NCBI GenBank assembly: GCA_020725645.1
Contig: DYEQ01000101.1
Span: 1 to 64,000 of the forward strand
Length of the DNA stretch: 64,000 bases
Direction: 5' to 3'
Source: Candidatus Fermentithermobacillaceae bacterium
Lineage (GTDB): Bacteria > Bacillota > Sulfobacillia > Fermentithermobacillales > DUSS01
The position numbers and the translations under genes are program-made. The notes below the pieces were generated by a model. That model did no database searches and had not been told where the DNA came from. It worked only from the letters and a program-made list of their open reading frames with translations. Each line of letters starts with the position of its first letter. Positions within the stretch are counted from its first letter, which is position 1. Shown here one piece after another: positions 1 to 8,509 of the stretch.

Positions 1-647
1 GCTACGGCCACACCCTTTCCTCGCCCGTAGACCACCGCCGTTCCCATGTGGAGCATGTTGACTCGTTCCCCCACGGGAATTCCGCCTGCAAGAACGGCCC
101 CGGCGCGCTTATCGACCGGCACTGATTCGCCGGTGAGCGCCGACTCGTCTGCCCGTAAAAGGTGAGATTCCACCAGTCTCAAGTCACACGGAACCCTATC
201 GCCGGCCTCGACGAGCACGACGTCGCCTGGGACGAGATCGCGGGCCAGGATTTCGGTGGTCTTACCGTCTCTTATGACTTTGGCCTTGGATGGGGTCATA
301 CGCTTAAGAGCCTCAAGAGCTCTTTCCGTCCTGGCCTCCTGGATCGCCCCCATCAACGCGATTACCCCGACGCTCCCCAGGATGACGAGTCCATCGACGA
401 TTTCCCCTAGAAACAACGAGATTATTGCCGAGGCGATCAAAACCAGGATCAGGACGCTGGAAAGCTGTTGCACGAATCTCTGAAGGAAAGTCGGGGGTTT
501 CCTTTGGCGCAACTCGTTGGGGCCGTGCTCTGAGAGTCGCTTCTTCGCTTCGGAATGGGAAAGGCCTTTCTCGAGATGGATGTCGAGCTCCGCGAGCACT
601 TCTTCGGGCGCAAGGGCGCACCATTCTCTCGATCTCACCGGCGTCAA
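1..647 (-). CDS. Cation-transporting P-type ATPase, N-terminal fragment (runs off the window)
   Basis: Partial gene; only the first ~215 residues lie in the window. The translation has a Cation_ATPase_N-like region (LSEHGPNEL near residue 35), two hydrophobic helices (VLILVLIASAIISLF and LVILGSVGVIALMG), then an actuator domain containing DLVPGDVVLVEAGDRVPCD and the phosphatase motif LTGES. This order is that of P2-type Ca2+ or other cation pumps of the membrane; the phosphorylation motif DKTGT lies beyond the edge, so the ion cannot be judged. I chose TTG at 645-647 because GGAGGG stands six bases upstream; a GTG nine bases later has poorer spacing. A two-component pair lies upstream on the same strand, separated by a repeat-rich gap. 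Confidence 0.85.
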   Translation of the reverse strand, partial: MTPVRSREWCALAPEEVLAELDIHLEKGLSHSEAKKRLSEHGPNELRQRKPPTFLQRFVQQLSSVLILVLIASAIISLFLGEIVDGLVILGSVGVIALMGAIQEARTERALEALKRMTPSKAKVIRDGKTTEILARDLVPGDVVLVEAGDRVPCDLRLVESHLLRADESALTGESVPVDKRAGAVLAGGIPVGERVNMLHMGTAVVYGRGKGVAV

Positions 648-669
648 CGGCGACCCTCCGTTTCTACGA

Positions 670-789
670 TGCTTTACTATTGCTTTACTATTGCTCTACT
701 GTTGCTCTAGTGTTGCTCTACTGTTGATCTGCTGTGGCTCTACTGCGCTCTACTATTCCTCTGCTGTTCCTTTGCCGTTGTTCTGCTGT
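670..789. repeat. Degenerate tandem repeat, 11-bp unit, about 11 copies
   Basis: On the plus strand the unit is TGCTCTACTGT with variants such as TGCTTTACTAT, TGATCTGCTGT and TCCTTTGCCGT. Units start at 670, 681, 692, 703, 714, 725, 736, 747 (10 bp), 757, 768 and 779. It lies between the stop of the sensor kinase and the start of the ATPase. The period is not a multiple of three and no reading frame across it looks coding. It could be a simple expansion or an array of phased sites. Confidence 0.8.
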
Positions 790-875
790 TGTCCACCATC
801 CCCTGCTATTGTTGTGACTTGAGCCGGGCGGCCCAGCACAAAGGCGCTGATGCGTCATTGTGTCTTATCTCTTTA

Positions 876-2342
876 TTACGGCTTGAGCTTCCTCCTCGCA
901 TTGTGTTCAGCCTCATTTTCAGAAGGCAGTGACTTAAGCAACGGAACGGTGAAGGAAAACGCGGCGCCTCCTTCCTCGTCCCTTTCAACCCATATGAGAC
1001 CTCCCCATCTCTGGACGATCGCCTTTGCTATCGCAAGACCCAGACCGGAACCGCCGGTGCTCCTGGCCCTCGATGGGTCCCCCCGGTAAAACCGCTGGAA
1101 GACGAGGTCCGCCTCCTCTTCAGGAACTCCGGGACCGGAATCGGTTACGGTGATGCGAGCCATCCCTTCTTCCTCCGATGAACCGGCTTCCACCCTTATC
1201 CAGCCTCCGTCCGGTGTATACCGGAGGGCGTTGCTCAAGAGATTGGATAAGACCTGCCTGACTCTGTCGGGGTCGGCATACAGCATTCCGGTGCCCTCTT
1301 TGACATACCCTTTGACGGTTATGCCTCTTGACTGGCACGGACCGGAAATCGAGGAGACTGCGTGCTCCACAACCTCCACGGGTGATAAAGCTCTCGGATT
1401 TAGCTGGTACGCTTCTGACGCTTCATCCAGATCCCTTAGACTGCGCACCAAACCTTCGAGCCTCGAGACTTCCCGGGACATAGCTTTGAGCGTTTCCTCG
1501 TCAGGGGAAATCACGCCGGCTCCGATAGCTTCCAGGTTGCCGCTGAGAATGGTCAAGGGCGTCCGAAGCTCATGGGAAATGTCCCGTAAGAACGCCTTCT
1601 TCCTTTCCTCCGATGCTCGAAGGTCCCGCGACATGGAGTTGAACGCCGCTACCAGGTCGGCCACCTCCTGCGGCGCCCCTTCCGGCGCCAGGCGGACCTC
1701 CGCTCCCAGGTCTCCTGACGACACCCTGACTGCCGCGTCACGGAGATCCTCGAAGGGGAGGGCGATCCTCCGGGAAAGCCTAAAAGCGACCAAGCTCGCC
1801 ACGGCAAGGGAAACCAGCACCGTCGCCACCACCGCCGCGAGTACCCTGCCCACTGCGGCCTGCTCGAGCTCTCCGAGCCCCCGGCCGGCGGGAGATGTAC
1901 CTAGCACGGCCACGAGACCCACGCGCTCCCCGCGGGAAATCACGGGTACCGCCTGCCTTACGGCTGCTTCCTTGTCCAGCTGGTATTCGGGAAAGGTATC
2001 TGCGATGAGCGTTCCCCCGGCGTCGAAGACCACTATCCTGTCGCGCCAGTGCCATGGCCCGGGACCTCGGCCTCCCCTCGGGCCGGGTCCGGCATAAAGA
2101 GAACGGAGCACCTCCTCAATCCCCTGCCAGGAACCACGAGTTTCGTAGTACTGGCTCAAAATCGAGGCGATGACCGAAGCCCAAGCTCCCTGCTGTTCAA
2201 ACGCATATTCCCTGAAGCTTCTGACCACCGCCCAGTAGGACGCCACGCCGAGGAGCAGCACGAGAGCGGTTGCCAAAAGCACGAACTCGACCACGAGAAG
2301 CCGGCGAAGGCTGGGGCGAGAACGGGTTTCGTAGGCGTTCAC
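876..2342 (-). CDS. Two-component sensor histidine kinase (HAMP, HisKA, HATPase)
   Basis: A membrane sensor kinase of ~488 residues. From the N-terminus: membrane helix (~12-34), an extracytoplasmic sensor region with a Gly/Pro/Arg-rich patch, a second helix (~167-189), HAMP, a dimerisation domain with the phospho-acceptor His ~257 in ISHELRTPLT, then the ATP-binding domain with N box SNLLSNALRY, DSGPGVP and GGSGLGLAI. I place the start at GTG 2342, where GTGA overlaps the stop of the response regulator by four bases, a typical coupled start. A longer frame opens at ATG 2441 but would overlap the regulator by 103 bases. The signal sensed is not evident. The downstream ATPase gene may be a target or simply a neighbour. 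Confidence 0.93.
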   Translation of the reverse strand: MNAYETRSRPSLRRLLVVEFVLLATALVLLLGVASYWAVVRSFREYAFEQQGAWASVIASILSQYYETRGSWQGIEEVLRSLYAGPGPRGGRGPGPWHWRDRIVVFDAGGTLIADTFPEYQLDKEAAVRQAVPVISRGERVGLVAVLGTSPAGRGLGELEQAAVGRVLAAVVATVLVSLAVASLVAFRLSRRIALPFEDLRDAAVRVSSGDLGAEVRLAPEGAPQEVADLVAAFNSMSRDLRASEERKKAFLRDISHELRTPLTILSGNLEAIGAGVISPDEETLKAMSREVSRLEGLVRSLRDLDEASEAYQLNPRALSPVEVVEHAVSSISGPCQSRGITVKGYVKEGTGMLYADPDRVRQVLSNLLSNALRYTPDGGWIRVEAGSSEEEGMARITVTDSGPGVPEEEADLVFQRFYRGDPSRARSTGGSGLGLAIAKAIVQRWGGLIWVERDEEGGAAFSFTVPLLKSLPSENEAEHNARRKLKP

Positions 2343-3055
2343 GGCTTGGACGGACCCCTTCCTTTGTAACCGACCCCGTAGACGGTCAAGACGTATTCGG
2401 GGTTTGCCGGATCCTTCTCCACTTTTCGTCTTATGCTCCATATGTGAGTGTCAATGGTCCGGGCGTATCCGCGGTACGCTTCTCCCAGCGCTTCCTCGAG
2501 GAGTTCCTCCCTGCTGAAGACGCGCCCCGGGCGGGATAGCAGCGCGTACAGGATCTTAAACTCGGCTTTCGTAAATTCCACTTTTTCTCCCCGTACCTGG
2601 GCCACCATCGCCTCGGGGTCGAGAAAGACGTCGCCCACCCGGACAGGCTTTTCCTTCGGGCCCGACTCTCTTCCGCACCTTCTCAGAACTGCCTTGATAC
2701 GCGCATTGAGCTCCCTGAGACTGAACGGCTTGGTCACGTAGTCGTCGGCGCCGAGACCAAGCCCCACCAGTTTATCAGCTTCCTCGGCCCTAGCCGTCAG
2801 CATTATCACGGGCAGCGAGGGATGGGAAATCCTGATCTCCCTTAAGACGTCCAATCCGTCGATCCCAGGCAGCATGACATCTAAGAGCACAAGGTCGGGC
2901 TCTTCGCCGGCGATCTTTGTGAGCGCCTCTCTGCCGTCGCGAGCTCCTTCCACCGCGAAACCTTCCGCCTGGAGGTACTTCCTCACCAAGCTCACTATGG
3001 CGTCTTCATCGTCGACAACAAGGATTTTCCGGGCTATCCCTGCCACCCCCTGCAC
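2339..3055 (-). CDS. OmpR/PhoB-family response regulator
   Basis: 238 residues. Receiver domain with the acidic pair in VVDDED near residue 15, phospho-acceptor Asp ~59 in LVLLDVMLPG, the switch Thr in MLTAR and Lys in TKPFS; then a C-terminal winged helix with RVFSREELLE and TIDTHIWSIRRKVE, the usual OmpR/PhoB recognition region. It is the first gene of a pair with the kinase, overlapping it by four bases, so the two are very likely cognate. Its regulon cannot be read from this window. Confidence 0.95.
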   Translation of the reverse strand: MQGVAGIARKILVVDDEDAIVSLVRKYLQAEGFAVEGARDGREALTKIAGEEPDLVLLDVMLPGIDGLDVLREIRISHPSLPVIMLTARAEEADKLVGLGLGADDYVTKPFSLRELNARIKAVLRRCGRESGPKEKPVRVGDVFLDPEAMVAQVRGEKVEFTKAEFKILYALLSRPGRVFSREELLEEALGEAYRGYARTIDTHIWSIRRKVEKDPANPEYVLTVYGVGYKGRGPSKP

Positions 3056-3164
3056 CTTCCGAAATTATATCAGGGCACGTAGAACCCGGACATCTCGGGG
3101 AACCGGATCTTGGAGCGAGTCTCGACTCCAGCGCATGCCGGCCCGTTAGGTCCTGCATATGTAA

Positions 3165-3186
3165 GCAGCCGAGAAACCCCGGCTGC
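3165..3186 (-). terminator. Hairpin between DUF2680 gene and response regulator (weak terminator or attenuator)
   Basis: A 7-bp stem GCAGCCG/CGGCTGC around an 8-base loop. There is no T-run on the minus-strand side and only a few Ts on the plus side, so termination is uncertain. The 259-bp gap 3056-3314 that contains it shows no other recognisable gene. Confidence 0.35.
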
Positions 3187-3314
3187 CTTGTTGGTTGCCG
3201 TACTTTTGCCAGCACCACCAGCCTACCATAGCTTCCCAAGTCTCGGTCGTGCAGGTCGCGGGCGGGTAATTGCTCATCGATGCCCGATGGTCATCGAGCT
3301 TCCCGAGCTCAGCT

Positions 3315-3890
3315 TTACCGTCCCTGCCCGGCACCCCAGGGGCAGTTGCTTCCGGCATGGGCAGGCTGACCATCTCCAGCTCTACCGGTCCCTGGGGGAG
3401 CTCCGCTGCGACTTCCCGCCTGACCACCCCTGGTCTGACGACCCGAACGCCGCGGCCCCGGGTTTCCCGTGCAGTTACCCTGACAGGTCTCGTTGATCAT
3501 AGCTTCGATGTTCTTCTTCGTGGCTTGAAGGGCGAGATTTGCCTGCTCTTGCGTTATCTTTCCCTCCTGGGCCAGGGCATCGAGTCTGGCTTTCCTAAGG
3601 GCAAGGATCTTCTCCACCAAGACCTCTGGGGTGATGCCCTTTTCCGCAGCGATCTGAGCTACCGTCTTTCCTTGGGACTTCGCTACGAGGATTTCGTCCA
3701 CTGTCATACCCAGGACCTCGGCGGCATCCTTGAGCCCCGCCCTTGGTCCGCCGGCTCCAAAGCTCCGTGTTCCCGACCCCTGAAAGGGCCGTTCCCTCAC
3801 CGGCTTCGCGAGGGCCGTAGCCGCCCAGAGAACGGACACAGCCAGGAGGACCGCAATGACCGCCAAACCCATGCTCTTTCTTTTCAGCAT
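3315..3890 (-). CDS. Secreted DUF2680 (YckD-like) protein
   Basis: 191 residues with a clear signal peptide (LKRKS, then a hydrophobic core ending ATALAKP). The body holds a helical region typical of DUF2680 proteins: LGMTVDEILVAKSQGKTVAQ, then EKGITPEVLV, ALAQEGKITQEQA and the end of the helix near INETCQGNC. The tail is Gly/Arg/Ser-rich and ends in NCPWGAG, which is also usual for the family and argues against a frameshift there. Start at ATG 3890 is supported by AGAGAGGTG nine bases upstream and by the signal peptide; the same frame opens much earlier (4079) without coding character. Function of the family is unknown; an envelope location is inferred. Confidence 0.75.
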   Translation of the reverse strand: MLKRKSMGLAVIAVLLAVSVLWAATALAKPVRERPFQGSGTRSFGAGGPRAGLKDAAEVLGMTVDEILVAKSQGKTVAQIAAEKGITPEVLVEKILALRKARLDALAQEGKITQEQANLALQATKKNIEAMINETCQGNCTGNPGPRRSGRQTRGGQAGSRSGAPPGTGRAGDGQPAHAGSNCPWGAGQGR

Positions 3891-3938
3891 CGTCACTTGC
3901 ACCTCTCTTTCATTGTAGTGTCTTGATTTGCTGCTGGC

Positions 3939-4052
3939 GGCGACCTGGTTGAAGCTACATCCCATGCCGTGCCTCCGGGTCACGGTTCGCTTGAACCGGC
4001 TACGTTGCCGGTGCATCGTTTCCCTCTTTTCACGACATCCGCCTGTCTCGCC
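3939..4052 (-). other. Possible structured 5' leader of the DUF2680 gene
   Basis: In the 416-bp gap between the divergent starts at 3890 and 4307, a closing stem (3939-3943 with 4048-4052, GGCGA/TCGCC) surrounds three short hairpins that share bases: CCGTG/CACGG (3967-3971, 3981-3985), GGTTC/GAACC (3984-3988, 3993-3997) and ACCGGC/GCCGGT (3995-4000, 4007-4012). They cannot all form at once, as in a switch. I do not recognise a named riboswitch class here. Confidence 0.3.
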
Positions 4053-4232
4053 GGTCGAGCTTGAGCGCCCAGCGCTCATGCCATCATCCGACCGCAGCAG
4101 CCGCCCGCTCCGCAGGCAGGCGAGAGGCCGTCTACTCGATCACGTCACCGCCGGCAGGGAGTATAACGTGTGCCTGTCAAGACCGTCCCAGAAAATCGTC
4201 AAGATACTGTCAATTTTGCCGTGCTTACGGTG

Positions 4233-4241
4233 TGCTACAAT
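4233..4241 (+). promoter_or_regulatory. Extended -10 promoter for the phospholipase/glycosyltransferase cluster
   Basis: TGCTACAAT gives an extended -10 (TG one base before TACAAT). No good -35 stands 16-18 bases upstream, as is common with extended -10 promoters. The predicted start of transcription, near 4248, leaves too little room for a leader before ATG 4265 but fits TTG 4307. Confidence 0.45.
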
Positions 4242-4306
4242 ATGGCGGGATATCTAAAAGCCCGATGTCCCTTTCCGGGGTATCGGACTTGAGGGAGAGG
4301 AGAATA

Positions 4307-5104
4307 TTGGGATTAGTACGGAGAGCTCTCCGGGCGATGGGGCGCCGAAAGCTTTTTGCAGGGGATATCATCCGTATACTTGGATTTCCTGTACAGAAGC
4401 TTTTTGACAGGGTGGGAAATACCCACAGGTTCTTAACATTGAAGGCTATCGAAATCCTCGATGCCGACGGGTTTAAACCTCTCGCCGCATGGTATCGTGC
4501 CCATTTGGAGGAGATCGTGAGAGGTAACTGCTGGGCGGATAGAGCTTGGAAAAACAGCTGTCACCATTACAATCCTCGGGCCAAACGGGGGTTGTTGTTG
4601 TGGCCTTCCGCCGTCGATGAGGCCAGGTCCTGGTTTCGCAACTCCATGCATGCGTGGGTGAATGGTGACGTCAACCGATCTGTGTTTTTCCTTGGAGCTT
4701 GCCTGCACGTGATACAGGATATGTGCCAGCCCTATCACTCCAATTGCATCATTCTGGATGGACATCAGAAGTATGAGCGTTGGGTCGATCGCACCAAGGA
4801 AACATACGCGGAAGAGTCCGAAGGAATCTACGACCTGGCTACCTCCGTCGAGGAGTGGGCGAAAAAGAACGCCGAATTCTCCCAAGAGTTTCTTCCCCTT
4901 GTCCGCCCCGGCGCTTACGGAAACGGGTATCACTCTCCCACAGCGGTCCTGCTCTCGCGAGCTCAGAGAACAAGCGCCGGTTTTCTCGTATTCTTTATGG
5001 AGAAGGCCAAAGAAACCGCATACGAGCCGGTTCAGGGGTTCTTTGAGGAGGTTCTCCAATGGAAGAGTCCAAGTTTGCGTTTCGCCGCATCTTCGCACCG
5101 GTAA
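4307..5104 (+). CDS. Zinc-dependent phospholipase C-like protein
   Basis: ~265 residues of the zinc phospholipase C / S1-P1 nuclease fold. Likely metal ligands are visible in order: THRFLT (His), NCWADRAW (Asp), SCHHYNP (His), then SMHAW, NGDVNRSVFFLG and LHVIQDMCQPYH, the family's central H-x3-D-x5-H signature. Enzymes of this fold hydrolyse phospholipids to diacylglycerol plus a phospho-headgroup. I see no signal peptide, so the site of action is unclear. I prefer TTG 4307, preceded by GAGGGAGAGGAG; ATG 4265 is in frame but has no ribosome site. The last 46 bases overlap the glycosyltransferase gene, which suggests coupled expression and shared use of diacylglycerol. Confidence 0.8.
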   Translation: MGLVRRALRAMGRRKLFAGDIIRILGFPVQKLFDRVGNTHRFLTLKAIEILDADGFKPLAAWYRAHLEEIVRGNCWADRAWKNSCHHYNPRAKRGLLLWPSAVDEARSWFRNSMHAWVNGDVNRSVFFLGACLHVIQDMCQPYHSNCIILDGHQKYERWVDRTKETYAEESEGIYDLATSVEEWAKKNAEFSQEFLPLVRPGAYGNGYHSPTAVLLSRAQRTSAGFLVFFMEKAKETAYEPVQGFFEEVLQWKSPSLRFAASSHR

Positions 5105-6243
5105 GAGAATCCTTCGGTCCCCATGACATCCTAAACCTCACGGCGGACCTCGGGGCTGGACACAGAAGGGCATCGGAAGCACTGGAAGGAGCTCTTAAGG
5201 AAGCTAGACCCGGAACGACCATACTTACGCTAAACTATATTCGGTTTGTCCATCCGCTTTTGGACATCATATCGAGTTCCATCTACGTAAACACCATAAA
5301 AGTAGCGCCTGAACTCTACCGCCGCTTTTACAGGGTCACCAAGGAGATCGAGCCAGACTCGTCGTGGCAGACACTGCTTAACAACCTTGGGCACCGACGC
5401 CTTCTTCGCCTGCTTCAAAAGGTAAAACCTAAGGTCATACTGGCGACATTCCCGACACCCGCCGGGGTTGTGGGGGAGCTAAAAAGGCGAGGACTGGTCT
5501 CGGCTCCTCTCGTTACGGTGGTTACGGATAACGCGGTGCATACCCAGTGGGTAAACCCCTGGACGGATCTTTACATCGTGGCGTCGGAGAAAGTGCTGGA
5601 AGGTCTAACCCAGCGGGGCATTCCGGCAGAGCGGATTGCGGTTACGGGCATTCCGATAGATAAGAAGTTCTCGGAGGATATCCCCCGCTATGTCCTGTAC
5701 GCCAAGTACCACCTGGACCCTTCTCTGCCCACCGTCCTCGTGCTGGGATCTGCATACGGAATGACTCACGACGTCCCCGAATTGTGCCGTTCTTTAGCGC
5801 ATGCGAAAAGGCGTCTTCAGCTCATCGTAGTGTGCGGGCACGACAAGATCCTCCGGTGGAGATGTCTCGAAGCGGTCGAGCGCGCAAAGAACCCCGCCAG
5901 GGTATTCGGATTCGTCAACACGATGCACGAATTAATGCGGGTTTCGGACCTGGCCGTCACCAAGGCAGGTGGACTTACGATGTCCGAAGCGTTGGCCTCC
6001 GGGCTGCCTCTCGTAATCCACAAGCCCATACCGGGCCAGGAAGAGGAAAATTCGAAATTCCTCGTATCCAGCGGGGCGGCGGTCGAATCCCGCGATGTGG
6101 AAAGGACCCGCGACCTTGTCTTTTACCTGATGGACCATCGCGATCAACTCGATGCCATGCGGGAAAAGGCAAAAGCCCTCGGGCATCCCAATTCAGCTCG
6201 AGACGCGGCGCGGGAGATCGTCGAAAGGTATCTGCGCGGATGA
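5059..6243 (+). CDS. Diacylglycerol glycosyltransferase-like protein (MGDG synthase/UgtP type)
   Basis: 394 residues. The N-terminal half begins with LNLTADLGAGHRRASEAL, the GAGH-type lipid-acceptor motif of MGDG synthase and UgtP enzymes; the C-terminal half has the nucleotide-sugar site with FVNTMHELM, TKAGGLTMSEAL and the Gln/Glu pair in IPGQEEEN. Family members transfer glucose or galactose from UDP-sugar to diacylglycerol at the inner membrane face. ATG 5059 has GAGGAGG seven bases upstream, inside the phospholipase gene. The stop overlaps the next start (ATGA). The pairing with a phospholipase suggests that released diacylglycerol is the acceptor, but this is inference; the sugar and acceptor are not fixed by sequence. 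Confidence 0.85.
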   Translation: MEESKFAFRRIFAPVRESFGPHDILNLTADLGAGHRRASEALEGALKEARPGTTILTLNYIRFVHPLLDIISSSIYVNTIKVAPELYRRFYRVTKEIEPDSSWQTLLNNLGHRRLLRLLQKVKPKVILATFPTPAGVVGELKRRGLVSAPLVTVVTDNAVHTQWVNPWTDLYIVASEKVLEGLTQRGIPAERIAVTGIPIDKKFSEDIPRYVLYAKYHLDPSLPTVLVLGSAYGMTHDVPELCRSLAHAKRRLQLIVVCGHDKILRWRCLEAVERAKNPARVFGFVNTMHELMRVSDLAVTKAGGLTMSEALASGLPLVIHKPIPGQEEENSKFLVSSGAAVESRDVERTRDLVFYLMDHRDQLDAMREKAKALGHPNSARDAAREIVERYLRG

Positions 6244-6944
6244 TTCCGGTAGTACTTGCCCTCGTCGTATCTTTCGTAGTCACCATGGTCATGCCGGTGG
6301 TCCTTTTTCACTTGCTCGGCGTCGGCGTGATTAAACGAGTATGCGCCTCATCTTCGGTTTGTCTTACCTTTGACGATGGTCCTGACCCTCGCTTTACCCC
6401 GGTTTTCCTGGACATTCTCCAGGCTTACGGGGCAAAAGCTACTTTCTTTTGCCTGGGCGAGAAGGTCCTCCGTTATCCCGACTTAGCCAGGCGCATTCGT
6501 GAGGAAGGGCATGAAATCGGACTCCACGGCTTCGACCACCGGCACCCCTGGGCGGACCCACCCTGGCGCGCGATGAAGGCAATCGGCACCTCCACATCGG
6601 TCGTTCGGAACATCACCGGGCAAGAACCCCGTCTTTACCGGCCTCCATGGGGTTTCTGGAGCCTGTGGAATTGGCTCGCCACTCGGGGCTTGCGCCGGGT
6701 TATGTGGTCCCTTCCGGGAAGAGACTGGGTGCGGAACGCGACTCCGGAATCCGTCGTCGAGCACATCGCAAAGTCTCTCAAGCCCGGCGATGTAGTACTG
6801 CTCCACGACGGCGGAAGGTATTCGGGGATAACGGCGGAAGCGTTACCCGGACTTCTCGAGATCATCAAGGAACGAGGGCTGCGGACGGCCGCGGTCAGTG
6901 AAATAATAGTGGCTTCGAACCGAGTTAGCACTTCTGATGCTTAA
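6240..6944 (+). CDS. Membrane-anchored polysaccharide deacetylase (NodB domain)
   Basis: 234 residues: an N-terminal membrane helix (residues ~2-25) followed by a complete NodB deacetylase domain with TFDDGPDP (metal Asp and catalytic Asp), LHGFDHRHP (two metal His), RPPWG and VVLLHDGG. Such enzymes remove N-acetyl groups from amino sugars in peptidoglycan or other envelope glycans, outside the membrane. The start codon shares ATGA with the stop of the glycosyltransferase, so the two are translated together. All catalytic motifs are present, hence probably active; substrate unknown, with a glycolipid amino sugar or peptidoglycan both possible. Confidence 0.9.
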   Translation: MIPVVLALVVSFVVTMVMPVVLFHLLGVGVIKRVCASSSVCLTFDDGPDPRFTPVFLDILQAYGAKATFFCLGEKVLRYPDLARRIREEGHEIGLHGFDHRHPWADPPWRAMKAIGTSTSVVRNITGQEPRLYRPPWGFWSLWNWLATRGLRRVMWSLPGRDWVRNATPESVVEHIAKSLKPGDVVLLHDGGRYSGITAEALPGLLEIIKERGLRTAAVSEIIVASNRVSTSDA

Positions 6945-7099
6945 TGCGAGGGTTCCTCTTGGAACAGCCTAGTGATAAATCATCGGAATCAATCGATTAA
7001 GCAGGGCAGGACTGTGGCACTTAAGGATCGCAGGATCGGAGGAAGTTTGCCTGCCCCTGTTGAACCATCGTCGAAGACGTCGTCGAGGAGGTCGGAGCA

Positions 7100-8428
7100 G
7101 TGGCTGACACCCGGCCAGAACAATTACCTTCTCACGTTGCCGAGATTGTGCTGGAAGTCCACTCCATCGCAAAAAGCACTGAACTGTGGACGGGTTGGAA
7201 TCCGGTGCATACCCCGCTGGTCTTCCACACCCCTCAAGTTGCTTATGTTATAGGTCATCCGGCTCCTCCCGGAGGCTACTATCCACTTGGTAGTGTAGGC
7301 GGTCTCCAGGTCTATAGCGGTCCTCCCCTTCCCGAGATGGCTGCCAATACTGCAGCTCAGGTCAACGGTCACTGGTGCGCCCTGATTATGACTCCTGATG
7401 CGGGTGCTGCCGTTAAAGACTGTGCCCGGCTGGTGTTACACGAGTGTTTCCACGTGTACCAGAACACGGCGCTCAAGCATCTGCCCCGCCCCAACATACA
7501 GCTGATGTCCCGCTACCCTGAAAACGATCCCGAAAACAATGCTCTCTGTGTTATAGAAAACCGTCTGCTGGCCCGCGCTCTCGAGGGTGATGATTCGGTC
7601 TTAACACACTTTCTCGTAGTGCGGCGTAGCCGGCATCAAAGGCTTCAATCCCTGAGTATGGACGACCTTTGTATATACGAAGAACTCAGCGAATATAACG
7701 AGGGTACACCGACCTACGTTGAGGTGAAAGCGGGCAGGCCCCTGCAAGATATCAAAGACGGACTCCTGAGATCCAACATAGGAGGGAACGGGGCCGGATA
7801 CCGGCGTTTCTACTATACCGGGGCAGCAATTGCACTGCTCCTTGACAGGACCTCCCGTACGTGGCAGTCCCGCTTGGCCGAGGGAGGAAAGACCTTAGGA
7901 CAACTGATACAGGAGGGCGTTGAAAGATTCTGCCTATCGTCTGACACCCCCGGCATCGACCGGGTGCTCCTGGAATACGGGTATCAGGAAGTGCTTGATG
8001 CGGAACGTTCCCGGGAAGAGGAACGGCAAGAAAAGATCAATTCGATTATGGAAGACCTGAAATCGGGCCCTGGAATCCTGGTAGAAATAGAGATTCCACA
8101 CGGCTCAACGATCCTCTTTGACCCCACTAACATCCTCGTGGTTAGAGCCGGAGTTCGCATACATACCAGGATATGCGGTCTGAAGACTGACAACGGTGCT
8201 GAAGTTTTTGTGGAACGCGTTTGCGTGGAGGATCAGGAATCCCACAGATTCCTGGTCCGGTTACCCGGCCTTCCTGAAGTACGCGAGGACGAGGTTTTTA
8301 CAGTATCGGGCCCCGGATTGAAGATCCGGGCACCCGCCGGCTCAGTCAAGGAGACCGGTCCCGGGTCATACAGGATAGGTCTCATGGGAGGTCCCACCGG
8401 CAACCCTGCTCCGCGTCATTTAGAATGA
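7100..8428 (+). CDS. Unrecognised protein with HExxH metallopeptidase motif
   Basis: 442 residues, no signal peptide or membrane helix visible. HECFH at ~114-118 is a zinc-peptidase-type motif; about 60 residues further on, YNEGTPTYVE resembles the downstream Glu motif that supplies the third ligand in gluzincin-like proteins, and an ENRLLARAL helix lies between them. The last ~110 residues are predicted to be beta-rich. GTG 7100 has AGGAGG eight bases upstream. It follows the deacetylase by 155 bases and precedes the YkoP-like gene on the same strand. I do not recognise the family; a metallopeptidase or a structural relative is the best reading. Confidence 0.6.
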   Translation: MADTRPEQLPSHVAEIVLEVHSIAKSTELWTGWNPVHTPLVFHTPQVAYVIGHPAPPGGYYPLGSVGGLQVYSGPPLPEMAANTAAQVNGHWCALIMTPDAGAAVKDCARLVLHECFHVYQNTALKHLPRPNIQLMSRYPENDPENNALCVIENRLLARALEGDDSVLTHFLVVRRSRHQRLQSLSMDDLCIYEELSEYNEGTPTYVEVKAGRPLQDIKDGLLRSNIGGNGAGYRRFYYTGAAIALLLDRTSRTWQSRLAEGGKTLGQLIQEGVERFCLSSDTPGIDRVLLEYGYQEVLDAERSREEERQEKINSIMEDLKSGPGILVEIEIPHGSTILFDPTNILVVRAGVRIHTRICGLKTDNGAEVFVERVCVEDQESHRFLVRLPGLPEVREDEVFTVSGPGLKIRAPAGSVKETGPGSYRIGLMGGPTGNPAPRHLE

Positions 8429-8509
8429 GAGCATCGGCGTCGAGACGGCCAGAAACCGGTTCCCAGTCATCGCCTGCCGCGATTTTCTCGCAAGGAGAAC
8501 CGCATCCCT

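Noticed and set aside
313..624. 103-codon minus-strand frame at the window start
   Set aside because: It lies in another frame of the P-type ATPase, whose translation shows the real motifs (LTGES and membrane helices).
3146..3277. Trp-rich frame of 43 codons (MSNYPPATC...) on the minus strand after the DUF2680 gene
   Set aside because: Protein-like in composition but no ribosome site, no recognisable family and it overlaps the hairpin; kept out of the gene list.
3056..3314. c-di-GMP or cobalamin riboswitch before the response regulator
   Set aside because: Some short matches (GGTAG, GGGAAG) but no complete class consensus.
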